From the NCBI GenBank assembly GCA_029269725.1, contig JARJHS010000001.1:434001-498000 (forward strand): a stretch of 64,000 nucleotides of DNA, given 5' to 3'. The stretch is from Pollutibacter soli. Lineage in GTDB: Bacteria; Bacteroidota; Bacteroidia; Chitinophagales; Chitinophagaceae. The first letter of the stretch is position 1. Each line of letters opens with the position of its first letter. The position numbers and the translations under genes are program-made. Below the pieces are notes generated by a model that worked only from the letters and a program-made list of their open reading frames with translations, searched no databases and had not been told where the DNA came from. Positions 8,381-17,106 of this stretch are shown in pieces.

Positions 8381-8884
8381 ATGAAAAAGGCTACTTTGGT
8401 TTCAATCCTTTTCTTTCCTTTTTTTCTTTCGCGCAATTCACTGATCAAAACCGTTATCCCGACCTGCCCGGTTCAATTAAAAAGCAAAAACAGTTCAGTT
8501 TTGATAAGCTCCGGATCTACCTCTTTATGCGAAGCAGAGTTTCAAAGAAAGTTTTGCGCGTTGGAAAGTACGTGTCACTACCGGCGGCGCTTTCATAAGA
8601 TAAAGTCAGGATTAGAGAAAATCAAATGGCGGCTGAGTTAACAAACTCATTGTTGAAAAGCTGAGTATTGATACGCTCATTATTATTTCTGGTGACCTTG
8701 TCAAAGGTGGCTGGCAGGACTGGGTCATTCACAAAGATGTTTTGCCGGAACCCAAAAGCGGCAAGAAACATCTGCCGGTATTCTGTGTTGAAATCGGACA
8801 GTGGCAGATTGAGGGAGCCAGGCGAGATCAACGGTCTATAGCCCACCTGGATTTAATGAGTACTGAGAGAAAGCGGCAGAAGGT
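8381..8884 (+). pseudogene. Remnant of a secreted protein, possibly a metallophosphoesterase
   Basis: ATG 8381 opens a signal peptide (MKKATLVSILFFPFFL). The natural continuation SFAQFTDQNRYPDLPG is in another frame, with the shift at a T-rich run near 8420. The frame then breaks again. From about 8655 a third segment reads SIDTLIIISGDLVKGGWQ and on to KKHLPVF, which resembles the GD-motif region of calcineurin-like phosphoesterases, and it stops near 8886. At least two frameshifts or stops separate the parts, so this is a decaying gene. The family call is tentative. Confidence 0.4.
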
Positions 8885-8889
8885 TTGAG

Positions 8890-9239
8890 AAGTGGTACCA
8901 AAAGATAAGTGTGACATGTTTGATACACATGATATTTTAAAACACAGTTCAATAGTCTCCTGCACAGTTACGCGGGCGAGGCGATCCTGATAGGCAATGG
9001 CCAGCAAATATCAGGTGCGTTAAATGAGGCTGCAGGCAACGGATGCAGCCCAACTTTGATGATGAAATGGAAAGTTTCGTTTTCTTTTTTCTTCTTATTT
9101 TTTCTGATTGGGCAGCAGGGAAAGAAGTGAAACCGCAAGCTGAAAAAAGTAACAGTGGAAAGACCGGCCAACAGTTTTCCGTTTTCAGTTTCGTTTATGT
9201 TTTTCCCTGTATTCCGTATCGTCTATCCTCTATTCTCCT
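8890..9239. other. Gene-free stretch, probably decayed
   Basis: No convincing coding frame. Short frames on both strands carry no recognisable motif. It may be the eroded end of the pseudogene before it. A phrase such as AGEAILIGNGQQ appears in one plus frame near 8965 but leads nowhere. Confidence 0.4.
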
Positions 9240-9749
9240 TCATGGTTGCTTTGCTTTGAAGGGCAGCAAACTCAATATCAATGGAAGTAGCCCGATGGTG
9301 CACAGCACCCATTTTATTTTTGTGAGCAGCCGGCGATCAAAAGTCTGGCTGTCGAGGTCGGTGACGAGTCTGTAAATGGTGACGCCCTGGAAGGCTGCAA
9401 TCAGCGTAAATACGATTATAAAAGGTATCCCAATCTGGAGCCACTTGCGCAACCATTCTGGTTGAGGTTTCCTGGATTGTGTTTGAAGAGCAAATGCGAG
9501 GAAATTGCCATAGATGCACATATATAAAAGATCGAGTCCAACGATCTTCTTTACGATGGAAGTTCGTTCTGCATCATCGCGCCAGTACTGTACAGCTTCC
9601 TGGCATTTTTCGGCAGGCTCCCAGTTGCAGGCATGAATTTTCTTTTCAGCCATACCGTTGCTCAGATCCTCGTTCCATTTCAATAGCTGACGAATGATGA
9701 AAAAACTGATGACAAAGAAAAGGATCGTGATGGGCAGTGTAATCTTCAT
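9240..9749 (-). CDS. Hypothetical integral membrane protein
   Basis: 169 aa starting at ATG 9749 (MKITLPITILFFVISFFII). Hydrophobic segments lie near residues 3-20, 70-90, 108-130 and 145-163, so three or four membrane helices are likely. A soluble Cys/Trp-containing loop (CNWEPAEKCQEAVQYW) sits between helices 1 and 2. Family not recognised. It lies 41 bp after the histidine kinase gene on the same strand and may be cotranscribed. Upstream in-frame codons to 9845 overlap the kinase and are not expected to be used. Confidence 0.72.
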   Translation of the reverse strand: MKITLPITILFFVISFFIIRQLLKWNEDLSNGMAEKKIHACNWEPAEKCQEAVQYWRDDAERTSIVKKIVGLDLLYMCIYGNFLAFALQTQSRKPQPEWLRKWLQIGIPFIIVFTLIAAFQGVTIYRLVTDLDSQTFDRRLLTKIKWVLCTIGLLPLILSLLPFKAKQP

Positions 9750-9789
9750 ATGACAGCCGGGTTGTGGTTGAATAAATTTAAAATTAAAA

Positions 9790-12591
9790 TTATGAGGGAA
9801 GATAAATAGTAAATATGCTTCCTTCATCAGGTTTTCCTTCTGCATGAATAAATCCTTCGTGGTTTTCGACTATTTTCTTGCAAATGGCCAGGCCAATGCC
9901 GGTTCCTTCGAATTCTTCTCTGGTATGTAATCGTTGAAATACCTGGAATATTTTCTGTTTGAACTGGGGATCAAAACCTATCCCATTATCCTTTACTTCA
10001 ATTTTTACATATTGCTTCAAAACAGCATCTGAGCCGGCTACATCTTTTGCATCGACAGCTGTTGCAGAAATTTCGATTACCGGCGTGACATCCTTTCTGG
10101 CAAACTTCAGAGCATTGCTCAGCAGATTTGTAAACAGCTGTTCCATCTGGAAAAACACGGCACGTATGACAGGAAGTTGTCCTACCACCACTTTCGCTTT
10201 TTTATCCTCGATGCTTTCATGGATCTGTGCTTTCACATTCGCGATTACCCTGCTGAGGTCGACAGATTCAAAATGGCGTTGGTTATTGTTCACCTGGGAA
10301 AAAGTGAGCATATCGATGATCAGCTGCTGCATCCGCCACGCGGAAGAATGGATTCTTTCGAAATAATTTTTTCCAGTTGCTGATAAATTGGCTTCGTCTA
10401 CACGCTGAATATAGGAGATAAAAGTCTGGATTTTTCGGAGCGGTTCCTGCAGATCATGCCCTGCGACATAGGCAAATTGAGATAATTCGTTGTTGGAACG
10501 GATCAATTCTTCATTTGCGTGTTTGAGTTCGATTGTCCGCTGATGCACTTGTAGTTCCAGTTGATCGATAAATAGCTTTCTGTCATTGATATCAGTACTG
10601 GTTCCTACCCAAAGTCGCACGCTGCCGTTTTCATCTTTTAATGGAATCGCCCTCGTCATCTGCCAGCGGTATTCCCCATCATACCTGCGGAAACGATGTT
10701 CAAAATAATATGGCTTTCCTGTATTTATCGATTCACTCCAGGCTTCAATATTTCCGGCAAGGTCATCGGGATGAATGAAAACAACCCAGCCGCCCCCTTT
10801 GATTTCTTCATAAGTAAGTCCGCAATAATCATAAAAGGTCTGACTGTAATAATTGACACTTCCTGACGCATCGGCAGTCCAGATCAGTTGCGGCATTGCA
10901 TCTGCCAGAACACGAAAACGTTCCTCGCTCAGTCGCAATTCTTTTTCCGCCTGTATACGATCTGTTATGTCAATCAACACATTCAAAGTTCCATTGATTT
11001 TTCCATCCGCGGCATACCTTGCCTGTGGATATACAATCACATGTCTTTTGCTCTCATCATGTCGCTCGATGATCAGTTCCGTCGGTGGTTGCTTTTCATT
11101 TCTCAGTGTTTTTGCAACCGGAGAATTTTCGCGTTCCACTTTTGACCCATCGGTGTAATACAATGCTTTTGATGCACCCCAACGGACTTTACCCGTTTCT
11201 GGTGTGTACATCCATAACTCTGCTGCAGCTTGATTATATAGATCAATAAATCCGTTTGCGTCCGTGGTATAAACGGCGATAGGGAGAGAATCAATGAGGT
11301 TGCGGTATTTTTTTTCTGCATCCTGGATCTGGTTCCTGGCTTCAACTTTTTCTGTGACATCATATACACTAACCATTAATCCTTCAATCGACTGATCTTT
11401 ACCAAACAGTGGCGCATACTCGAAATCCAGAAAGAATTTTTTTAGGCCGTCATCTCCTTCTACAAAAGCCATTGCTTCCGATTCGCGATGCGGTTCACCA
11501 GTGGTTTCAACTCTTCGCAGAAGAGCTGGAAATCTCTGATCATTGAGTTCGGGAAATACTTCAAGTAGTTTTCGACCCTGTACAGTTGATAGTTCGCGTC
11601 GCCACACTTTCTCGAGCATAGTTTGGTTGGCCATCTCTATCTCCCAATCGTTGCCCCGAAATATGGTCATCGCAATCGGCGAATTGGTTACCATATTTCG
11701 AAATTGTTGTTCACTTTCCAATAATTGATGCCTCGCGACCACCTGCTGCGTTACGTCAACCGCCACAACCATGATGCGGTGTATCGAACCATCGGCTTCG
11801 AACAATGGTTGATAAACAAAATTGAAATAGGATTTTGCTGTTTTGCCGAAACGGCTCAGCATTACTTCAAATTCATTTCCGTAAAAGGGAACGCCGGTCT
11901 TTGATATTTGCTGCAGGATCGGATCAATTCGTTCTTTTACTTCCGGCAGTGATTGATAAAGTGAGCGCCCAATAAATTCAGTTGCTTTTCTGTCGACAAT
12001 TTTAAGATATACTTTGTTGGCCATCGCAACAATCATATCAGTTCCGCTCAATATCGCGATTCCAAAAGGAGCCTGTTCCACAATACTTCTGAGACCCGTA
12101 TCCTTTAATTGTGAAATTCGTTTATGCGTCTCCAGTTCCTGCACTTTTGCGCTGAGATGTTGATCAATCGTAAGTAAAAAGGTTTTCAATTGCTCAGCAG
12201 AATATTCCGTCAGATCGGTATGATCAGACAATTCAATCTCTTTCTCCCCGATAAACTCCTCCAACTTTACAACCAATTCTTCCATCCTGATGAATAGTGA
12301 TTCGTGGGGATTTGCTTGAATCAGGTTATCTGAAATTGCTCCTGGATTGAATGTATTCGGAAGATTGTTCAGTTGTTCGTGCAAACGATTATGAAGCGTG
12401 ATTAATTCCAGCAATCCATGGTCCTGCAATTCCGGATTTTCATCTGCAATGCGAAGAAGAATTTTCCCCAGTTGGCAGGAGACAGGATGCTGGCCGAGAA
12501 GCTCAGACTTTTGCGGTGATTGCCAGGCTTCCCTGATCAGGGATTTGCAAAAAATAAATGCAAGTCTTATCTGGATGGTACTATGATTCAT
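9790..12591 (-). CDS. Multi-PAS sensor histidine kinase
   Basis: 933-aa soluble hybrid-less histidine kinase. The first 150 residues are helical and unassigned. Four PAS/PAC modules follow at about 165-290, 292-420, 425-550 and 555-680; the last shows the common PAS sequence WTADASGSVNYYSQTFYDYC. A coiled linker leads to the HisKA domain with the phospho-accepting His in VAGHDLQEPLRK. The HATPase domain has the N box (NLLSNALKFA), G1 (DNGIGFD), F box (FQVFQRLH) and G2 (GTGIGLA). There is no transmembrane helix and no adjacent response regulator, so it is an orphan cytoplasmic sensor. Ligand unknown; redox or light sensing through PAS is possible. Confidence 0.9.
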   Translation of the reverse strand: MNHSTIQIRLAFIFCKSLIREAWQSPQKSELLGQHPVSCQLGKILLRIADENPELQDHGLLELITLHNRLHEQLNNLPNTFNPGAISDNLIQANPHESLFIRMEELVVKLEEFIGEKEIELSDHTDLTEYSAEQLKTFLLTIDQHLSAKVQELETHKRISQLKDTGLRSIVEQAPFGIAILSGTDMIVAMANKVYLKIVDRKATEFIGRSLYQSLPEVKERIDPILQQISKTGVPFYGNEFEVMLSRFGKTAKSYFNFVYQPLFEADGSIHRIMVVAVDVTQQVVARHQLLESEQQFRNMVTNSPIAMTIFRGNDWEIEMANQTMLEKVWRRELSTVQGRKLLEVFPELNDQRFPALLRRVETTGEPHRESEAMAFVEGDDGLKKFFLDFEYAPLFGKDQSIEGLMVSVYDVTEKVEARNQIQDAEKKYRNLIDSLPIAVYTTDANGFIDLYNQAAAELWMYTPETGKVRWGASKALYYTDGSKVERENSPVAKTLRNEKQPPTELIIERHDESKRHVIVYPQARYAADGKINGTLNVLIDITDRIQAEKELRLSEERFRVLADAMPQLIWTADASGSVNYYSQTFYDYCGLTYEEIKGGGWVVFIHPDDLAGNIEAWSESINTGKPYYFEHRFRRYDGEYRWQMTRAIPLKDENGSVRLWVGTSTDINDRKLFIDQLELQVHQRTIELKHANEELIRSNNELSQFAYVAGHDLQEPLRKIQTFISYIQRVDEANLSATGKNYFERIHSSAWRMQQLIIDMLTFSQVNNNQRHFESVDLSRVIANVKAQIHESIEDKKAKVVVGQLPVIRAVFFQMEQLFTNLLSNALKFARKDVTPVIEISATAVDAKDVAGSDAVLKQYVKIEVKDNGIGFDPQFKQKIFQVFQRLHTREEFEGTGIGLAICKKIVENHEGFIHAEGKPDEGSIFTIYLPS

Positions 12592-12677
12592 GAGCGCAGA
12601 CGCAACATAAGTTAAACTCAGCAGAAAATCAATTTAGCTGCAACTTTCCTCTGAGATAAAAACAGAATTAAAAGACA

Positions 12678-14003
12678 TCATGAGACAGGGTCCTGGAATT
12701 CTGTTTTTACAGATGATTTTCTCAGTATTAAAAAGCAAACTGCGAAGAATATCCACAGGTGACGAAAATTGAAGATATCGGTCGCAATTCCTTCGATTAT
12801 GAAGAAGCTGAAGATGATAAAACAAGCACAGCGTTCTTCATATTTGGCGAAACGCGAAAACTTTGTCAACGGTAAATAAAGTATAAGTATGAAAAGCAAA
12901 ATAGCAAAAAAACCCAGAATTCCGTTTTCAGCAATTGCGCCCAACCATGCTGAATGTGGATCATAGCTGAAAAATCTTTCAGGATACATACCCATCGATT
13001 TATAATCATCAACAACAGAATTAAAATTTCCGGGTCCGATGCCGATAAGAAAATGTTGAGGAAATATCCCGATGGCAATTTTTTTATTCAGGTAATAAGA
13101 TGTTTCCAGCGCCTTCAATTTTCCAACTTCAAACGCGGATTGATCACTTATGAAAGTTGTTTGCATATACCGTTCGTATTTTTCTGTGCCCGGTTCTGCA
13201 AATACAAAATGTGTTGCAATAAAAAGAAAAATGATCAGTGGGATAGAAGTCAGCAATGCAATCGGAGCCTTAAGCCATTGTTTAATGTATAGCCACCACA
13301 GAAAAATTCCCCAAAGAATAATGAAAAATGATTTTGAGAAGCTAAAAAATGCAGCAATCAGAATTACAGCGAAAAGTATTTTTTTTATTGAAGGGCGATA
13401 ATGCAGAGTTTTAAAATTGAATAGTCCTAGAAAAATTCCAGGCGTGAGCAGGGTGCAAAACATGGTCGGAGTAAAGGTGGGTCCTTTCAATCGAAATACT
13501 GTACCGATATACGGATAGTCGTCCAGGCGAATAACAAAACTATTCTCCATTCCTGACAATTGCACTAAATATCCGCTGATACCAAGCAATGCAAGGATCC
13601 AACTCATCGCGAAGCAAATGTTTGTGAAATAGAAAATCAGTTCCTGCCTGGAAAACTGATCGAAATAGATGACGATCATCACAAAAGAAAGTGCAAGATA
13701 AAACCGACCTGCTGTTTCAAATAAAGATGGTATCGAGCCGCTTTTTATTGCGCCTGCAAAATTGACTAATAGATAAACAGATAGAAATAGGAGAAGACGC
13801 TTTTCGGTTCCTCCTGTTCGGAAGCGTTTAATAATATGGTAAGGATAAAACAAGAGAAAGGGGACGAAAATAATTTCAGCCAACTGAATTTTTCCGAACG
13901 GAGGGGGTAGATGCAGCAGATCCTGTAAAATCGAGCTGAATAAAAATACTGTCAGGATCCAGTAAAATGATTTGTTATTCTGTACAGGGATTTCAGTTGA
14001 CAT
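12678..14003 (-). CDS. O-antigen ligase/polymerase-like membrane protein
   Basis: 441 aa with about ten to twelve hydrophobic segments. The large loop and following helix read IGIGPGNFNSVVDDY and FFSYDPHSAWLGAIAENGI, then LGFFAILLFILIL. The PHSAW...ENG pattern is typical of the Wzy_C/WaaL superfamily, which joins or polymerises surface glycans in the inner membrane. No glycosyltransferase genes surround it, so it is an isolated member. Substrate unknown. Confidence 0.82.
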   Translation of the reverse strand: MSTEIPVQNNKSFYWILTVFLFSSILQDLLHLPPPFGKIQLAEIIFVPFLLFYPYHIIKRFRTGGTEKRLLLFLSVYLLVNFAGAIKSGSIPSLFETAGRFYLALSFVMIVIYFDQFSRQELIFYFTNICFAMSWILALLGISGYLVQLSGMENSFVIRLDDYPYIGTVFRLKGPTFTPTMFCTLLTPGIFLGLFNFKTLHYRPSIKKILFAVILIAAFFSFSKSFFIILWGIFLWWLYIKQWLKAPIALLTSIPLIIFLFIATHFVFAEPGTEKYERYMQTTFISDQSAFEVGKLKALETSYYLNKKIAIGIFPQHFLIGIGPGNFNSVVDDYKSMGMYPERFFSYDPHSAWLGAIAENGILGFFAILLFILILYLPLTKFSRFAKYEERCACFIIFSFFIIEGIATDIFNFRHLWIFFAVCFLILRKSSVKTEFQDPVS

Positions 14004-14242
14004 TAAAATTGTTCTTCGTTCTCGTTATCATCAACGGCTAAAAATAATGTTTTCGTTAATGAAATGTGATATCGCATTGGGAAAACTCAGCGATTGTGAT
14101 GAAGCTCGTACGCAGAACCGGCATGCTGGGTAAATCTGTGGATTATATCAGGAGGGAAATTAGTTAAAACGTTGGTGGCATGGTATATGTTTCTTTCGAC
14201 AGGAGAAACAAAAGGAACATTAAGTAACAAAAAATTACTGAG

Positions 14243-14443
14243 ATGAAAAAGATTCTAATGTTGGGATCCATTGCAATAATGGCCCTCTCTGCATGTGGTA
14301 CAGGTGGTGATAAAAGTTTTGACAACAGCGATTCCGCGACAATTGGGCCGGCATCTCCGGATACATCTTCGATGCAAACATTACCGCAGGATTCTATGCC
14401 GCAGGATTCTGTGAGTACGACAGGCAGAAGTGGAAACAGGTAA
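14243..14443 (+). CDS. Small lipoprotein
   Basis: 66 aa. MKKILMLGSIAIMALSACGTGG gives a clear lipobox (LSAC), so the mature protein is an anchored tail of about 48 residues, rich in Ser, Asp, Pro and Thr with two PQDSMPQDSV-like repeats. Such short disordered lipoproteins are common in this phylum and have no known function. It stands alone between divergent neighbours. Confidence 0.65.
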   Translation: MKKILMLGSIAIMALSACGTGGDKSFDNSDSATIGPASPDTSSMQTLPQDSMPQDSVSTTGRSGNR

Positions 14444-14472
14444 AATTTTCACCTTGTATTTTGGAGTTGATT

Positions 14473-14901
14473 TTAGAATAAATGCGCCAGTCCCAGGTTT
14501 ACATTTTCACAGAGATCGATAATCTTTTTCTGAAGAAACAACGCCTGCAATTGATCACGGACAATTTTAAATTCATTATGGATAGGGCAGGGATGTGTTG
14601 AAGAACACCTGCTCAATCCGAGGCCGCATTCCTTAAAAACATTTTTTCCATCAATGGCTTCTACAATAGTTATGATAGGCTTTTTCAGCTGCTGCGTTGT
14701 TATATGAAACCCCCCGAAAGGGCCTTTCACACTATTGATAATACCTTCTTTCACCAGGGTTTGCAGAAGCTTCCCTACAGTATGTTCATTTCCTTCAATA
14801 TTCTCGGCTATTTCTTTTATTCCTGCATTCGTACCGGTTTTGTTTCTTGATGCAAGGAACAATACTGCTTTCACAGCTGTTTTACAGGTCAGGCTCAACA
14901 T
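14473..14901 (-). CDS. Rrf2 family regulator, NsrR-like
   Basis: 142-aa Rrf2 winged-helix repressor. Wing and recognition region: GNEHTVGKLLQTLVKEGIINS, then VKGPFGGFHI. Three Cys (ECGLGLSRCSSTHPCPIH) sit where NsrR and IscR bind an Fe-S cluster, so NO, oxygen or iron-sulphur status is the likely signal. It is followed upstream by hemerythrin and ScdA-like genes on the same strand, supporting an NO-sensing role. A second Rrf2 with the same Cys pattern is encoded at 28240 beside the nos operon. Confidence 0.87.
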   Translation of the reverse strand: MLSLTCKTAVKAVLFLASRNKTGTNAGIKEIAENIEGNEHTVGKLLQTLVKEGIINSVKGPFGGFHITTQQLKKPIITIVEAIDGKNVFKECGLGLSRCSSTHPCPIHNEFKIVRDQLQALFLQKKIIDLCENVNLGLAHLF

Positions 14902-14934
14902 CTGTATCTCTTTGAAAATATTTGATACTCAAAA

Positions 14935-14942
14935 CAAAATTA
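14935..14942 (-). promoter_or_regulatory. Bacteroidota -7 element of the Rrf2 gene
   Basis: TAATTTTG on the minus strand matches TAnnTTTG. It predicts a start near 14929 and a 28-nt leader before ATG 14901. No convincing -33 TTTG was found. Confidence 0.45.
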
Positions 14943-14996
14943 TAGTAATCCGTGTAGACTACGGGTGTCTATGCGCCCTGGAGTTTGAGTTGAATA

Positions 14997-15506
14997 TTAC
15001 TTTTCTTTTTTTGTATTTGCATTCTCTGGCATCCAGAAAATATCCGGCCAATCAGCGTCAGGATCACTGTTGCATTTATGGGCACCAGGTGAATTGATTT
15101 CATAATTAATATCTGGTAATACCGTTTGTATTGCCTCAAATAATTCCCGTTCTTCGAAACGAATATGAAGTTTTAATGCATCCGCAAATGCGGCGAGCAA
15201 TATCCTGTTGGATTTATTTTGACGAATATTTTCAATAAGGTAAGTCAGGCGTGTATGATCATTTTCCGCCTGTAGCCTAAGTAAATTATCTACTGGTAAT
15301 AATGGAAAAAGATCTGACTCTTCTTCGCTGAAATGTTTCTTCAGGTCGTGATCAAAAAAAAATACAGCATAATTAGCGATCCGCTCCGGATCGATGGCAT
15401 TGGCCAGGCCCTGTTTTATTTTCCAAACCAGTAATAATCCATAATGATGGTCACGGGAAAATTCTACAAGAGCCTGGTGCCTTTTAAGTGGGAGACGGTC
15501 TTTCAT
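14997..15506 (-). CDS. Hemerythrin-like (HHE) domain protein
   Basis: 169 aa with the HHE cation-binding pattern. His/Glu ligands are likely in RHQALVEFSRDHHYGLLL, in FFDHDLKKHFSEEESDLFP and in LKLHIRFEERELFE. It would hold a di-iron centre that binds O2 or NO or helps repair iron centres. Its ATG overlaps the TGA of the ScdA-like gene by four bases, so translation is coupled. The N-terminal half resembles the regulatory hemerythrins found beside Rrf2 genes in this phylum. Confidence 0.85.
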   Translation of the reverse strand: MKDRLPLKRHQALVEFSRDHHYGLLLVWKIKQGLANAIDPERIANYAVFFFDHDLKKHFSEEESDLFPLLPVDNLLRLQAENDHTRLTYLIENIRQNKSNRILLAAFADALKLHIRFEERELFEAIQTVLPDINYEINSPGAHKCNSDPDADWPDIFWMPENANTKKEK

Positions 15507-16456
15507 GAATAGGATTCTTTTTCGAGGGCAATTGCTTTCGGGAACAGGATATTATTTTCAAGGTGAACATGGATATGCAGATCATTTTCGAATTCCTCCA
15601 GAATTCTATATAGTACACTGAAACTAGCGCATGCTCCCTCTGGCAAAGTGTAATTGCTAGTCAGTGCCCTGATTTCACTTAATGCTTCGCCGGCAGATTC
15701 GTGTTCTTTTTCCATTACACTGATAGGATTTTCAACAGAACCAAATGGGCCTCTTACAATTTTGTTTTCACCGGCAGTTACCAATTCCTTTATATATGGG
15801 AAAAGAACAGTTTCTTCTTTCATCATATGCGACAATAGCTCTTCGTTTACCATTTCTACAAGGTCATAAACTCTTTGCAATTCCGGATGTTCTTCGCCAT
15901 GTTTTCTTGCAACTTTCGAAATATACATTCGTAATTCCGGCAACGTGTTTCGAACATAGCGATGATGTGTATTGATAATAAAATCCACAAGGAAATCTGC
16001 TTTCCATTGGTTATAGGGTAGTGAACTGACCTGCGATATCTCAGATGTCTGCGTCAGATCCCGTTCAACCTGTACCACATCAATTCCTTTTTCCATGCAT
16101 GCTTCTTTCACCGTCTTTCTTCCGCCGCAACAAAAGTCGAGTCCATATTTTTTGAATATTCTTACTTTGGCCAGGTCTTTTGCTGCTATTTCCCCGATGG
16201 TCTCATCGCGTTCATCAGCATTTTTCTTGCCTATAATTACCTTCCACGATTCGGGTCCTTCTTCCAGATAGTTCCATGTAAAAATATTTCCTTGTCTTCC
16301 CAGCAACTGGTAATAAAGAGGTTTCGGATCGTGGTCATTGTGAATGGTAAAACTTTCTCCTTCTTTCAAATCATCAAAACGTTGAAAAATGGCAGGATGT
16401 TTTTGACCTGCAGGTAATGTCGTAACATTAAGTATCTGTTCGTTTTCGGTAATCAT
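15503..16456 (-). CDS. Iron-sulphur repair di-iron protein (ScdA/YtfE/Ric) with DUF2249 head
   Basis: 317 aa in three parts. Residues 5-80 are a DUF2249 domain (FQRFDDLKEGESFTIHNDHD). Residues 85-140 are the ScdA N-terminal domain with the paired Cys of GLDFCCGGRKTVKEACMEKG. The rest is a hemerythrin domain with HHRYVRNTLPEL, HGEEHPELQRV, HMMKEETVLFPYI, EHESAGEAL and HVHLENNILFP. YtfE/Ric proteins repair iron-sulphur and mononuclear iron sites after nitric-oxide damage. The added DUF2249 head is a fusion. I chose ATG 16456; the frame also opens at TTG 16483. It is divergent from osmC. Confidence 0.9.
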   Translation of the reverse strand: MITENEQILNVTTLPAGQKHPAIFQRFDDLKEGESFTIHNDHDPKPLYYQLLGRQGNIFTWNYLEEGPESWKVIIGKKNADERDETIGEIAAKDLAKVRIFKKYGLDFCCGGRKTVKEACMEKGIDVVQVERDLTQTSEISQVSSLPYNQWKADFLVDFIINTHHRYVRNTLPELRMYISKVARKHGEEHPELQRVYDLVEMVNEELLSHMMKEETVLFPYIKELVTAGENKIVRGPFGSVENPISVMEKEHESAGEALSEIRALTSNYTLPEGACASFSVLYRILEEFENDLHIHVHLENNILFPKAIALEKESYS

Positions 16457-16537
16457 ATTGAATAGTTTTTCGATCTTGTACAAAGCTAGATAATAAAAGT
16501 ATTTAAATGCTTTTAATAAAAGGGAATTTTGACTTCC

Positions 16538-16549
16538 TGATCAAAATCA
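16538..16549 (-). promoter_or_regulatory. FNR/DNR-like palindrome in the scdA-osmC spacer
   Basis: TGAT-CAAA-ATCA, a perfect TGAT-N4-ATCA box. The surrounding 16 bases CTGATCAAAATCATCC recur exactly, in reverse orientation, at 28169-28184 in front of the Rrf2/nos genes. For the ScdA-like gene I could not find a TAnnTTTG at the standard distance; TACTTTTA at 16501-16494 is the nearest. Confidence 0.5.
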
Positions 16550-16569
16550 TCCAGGTGGCAAATAACACA

Positions 16570-16612
16570 TGATCAAGGTCAGCATCATAACGAAAGTCAA
16601 CCGCCAATTTTG
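16570..16612 (+). promoter_or_regulatory. Candidate FNR/DNR-type promoter of the osmC gene
   Basis: Box TGAT-CAAG-GTCA at 16570-16581 (one base off TGAT-N4-ATCA) and a -7-like CAATTTTG at 16605-16612 (one base off TAnnTTTG). The distance from box centre to the last G is 36.5 bp, the same as for the two promoters at 27906 and 28214. This puts the box near -42, where class II activators bind. Confidence 0.5.
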
Positions 16613-16629
16613 CAGCAACGACCTTTATT

Positions 16630-17106
16630 ATGGCACATCATGAAATTGAAACTACCTGGAAAGGAAAGATGCAGTTCAATGCGGACGTGAATGGACATAC
16701 TATTGTTATGGATGCACCAGCAAGAGTGGGAGGAGAGGATAAAGGACCAATTCCCAAGCCCTTTATTTTGACAGCCCTTTCCGGATGTACCGGAATGGAT
16801 GTTGTCGCGCTTTTGCGTAAGTCCGGAATTTTTTTATCGGATTTTCAAATGAAAGTCAGGGGAGAGCTCAGCAAGCAACAACCGCTGGAGTATGTCGCTA
16901 TTCACATGATATATTCCTTATCCGGAGATCCCGGGCATCAACAGGATGTTTTGAATGCAATAACTGATTCCCAGGAAAAAATATGTGGTGTAAGTCATAT
17001 GCTGAAAAAAGCAATGCCTGTTACCTGGGAAATAATTTATAACCAGGAGATAATATTTCCTAATCATTCCGCTGAACGGAAATCAGTTGCGGGAATCTGG
17101 CACTAA
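16630..17106 (+). CDS. OsmC family protein
   Basis: 158 aa of the OsmC/Ohr superfamily, thiol-dependent peroxide reductases. The first Cys is in LTALSGCTGMDVVALLRK and the second in SQEKICGVSHMLKKAMPV, the usual two-Cys pair. Length is slightly above the 140 aa norm because of a short C-terminal tail. Divergent from the ScdA-like gene across a spacer carrying two FNR-like boxes, so it probably belongs to the same stress response. Its substrate could be organic hydroperoxide or persulphide. Confidence 0.85.
   Translation: MAHHEIETTWKGKMQFNADVNGHTIVMDAPARVGGEDKGPIPKPFILTALSGCTGMDVVALLRKSGIFLSDFQMKVRGELSKQQPLEYVAIHMIYSLSGDPGHQQDVLNAITDSQEKICGVSHMLKKAMPVTWEIIYNQEIIFPNHSAERKSVAGIWH

Noticed and set aside
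14956-14970. AGAC-N7-GTCT palindrome upstream of the first Rrf2 gene as an operator
   Set aside because: Short, weak and unrelated to known Rrf2 or FNR sites; no second copy found.
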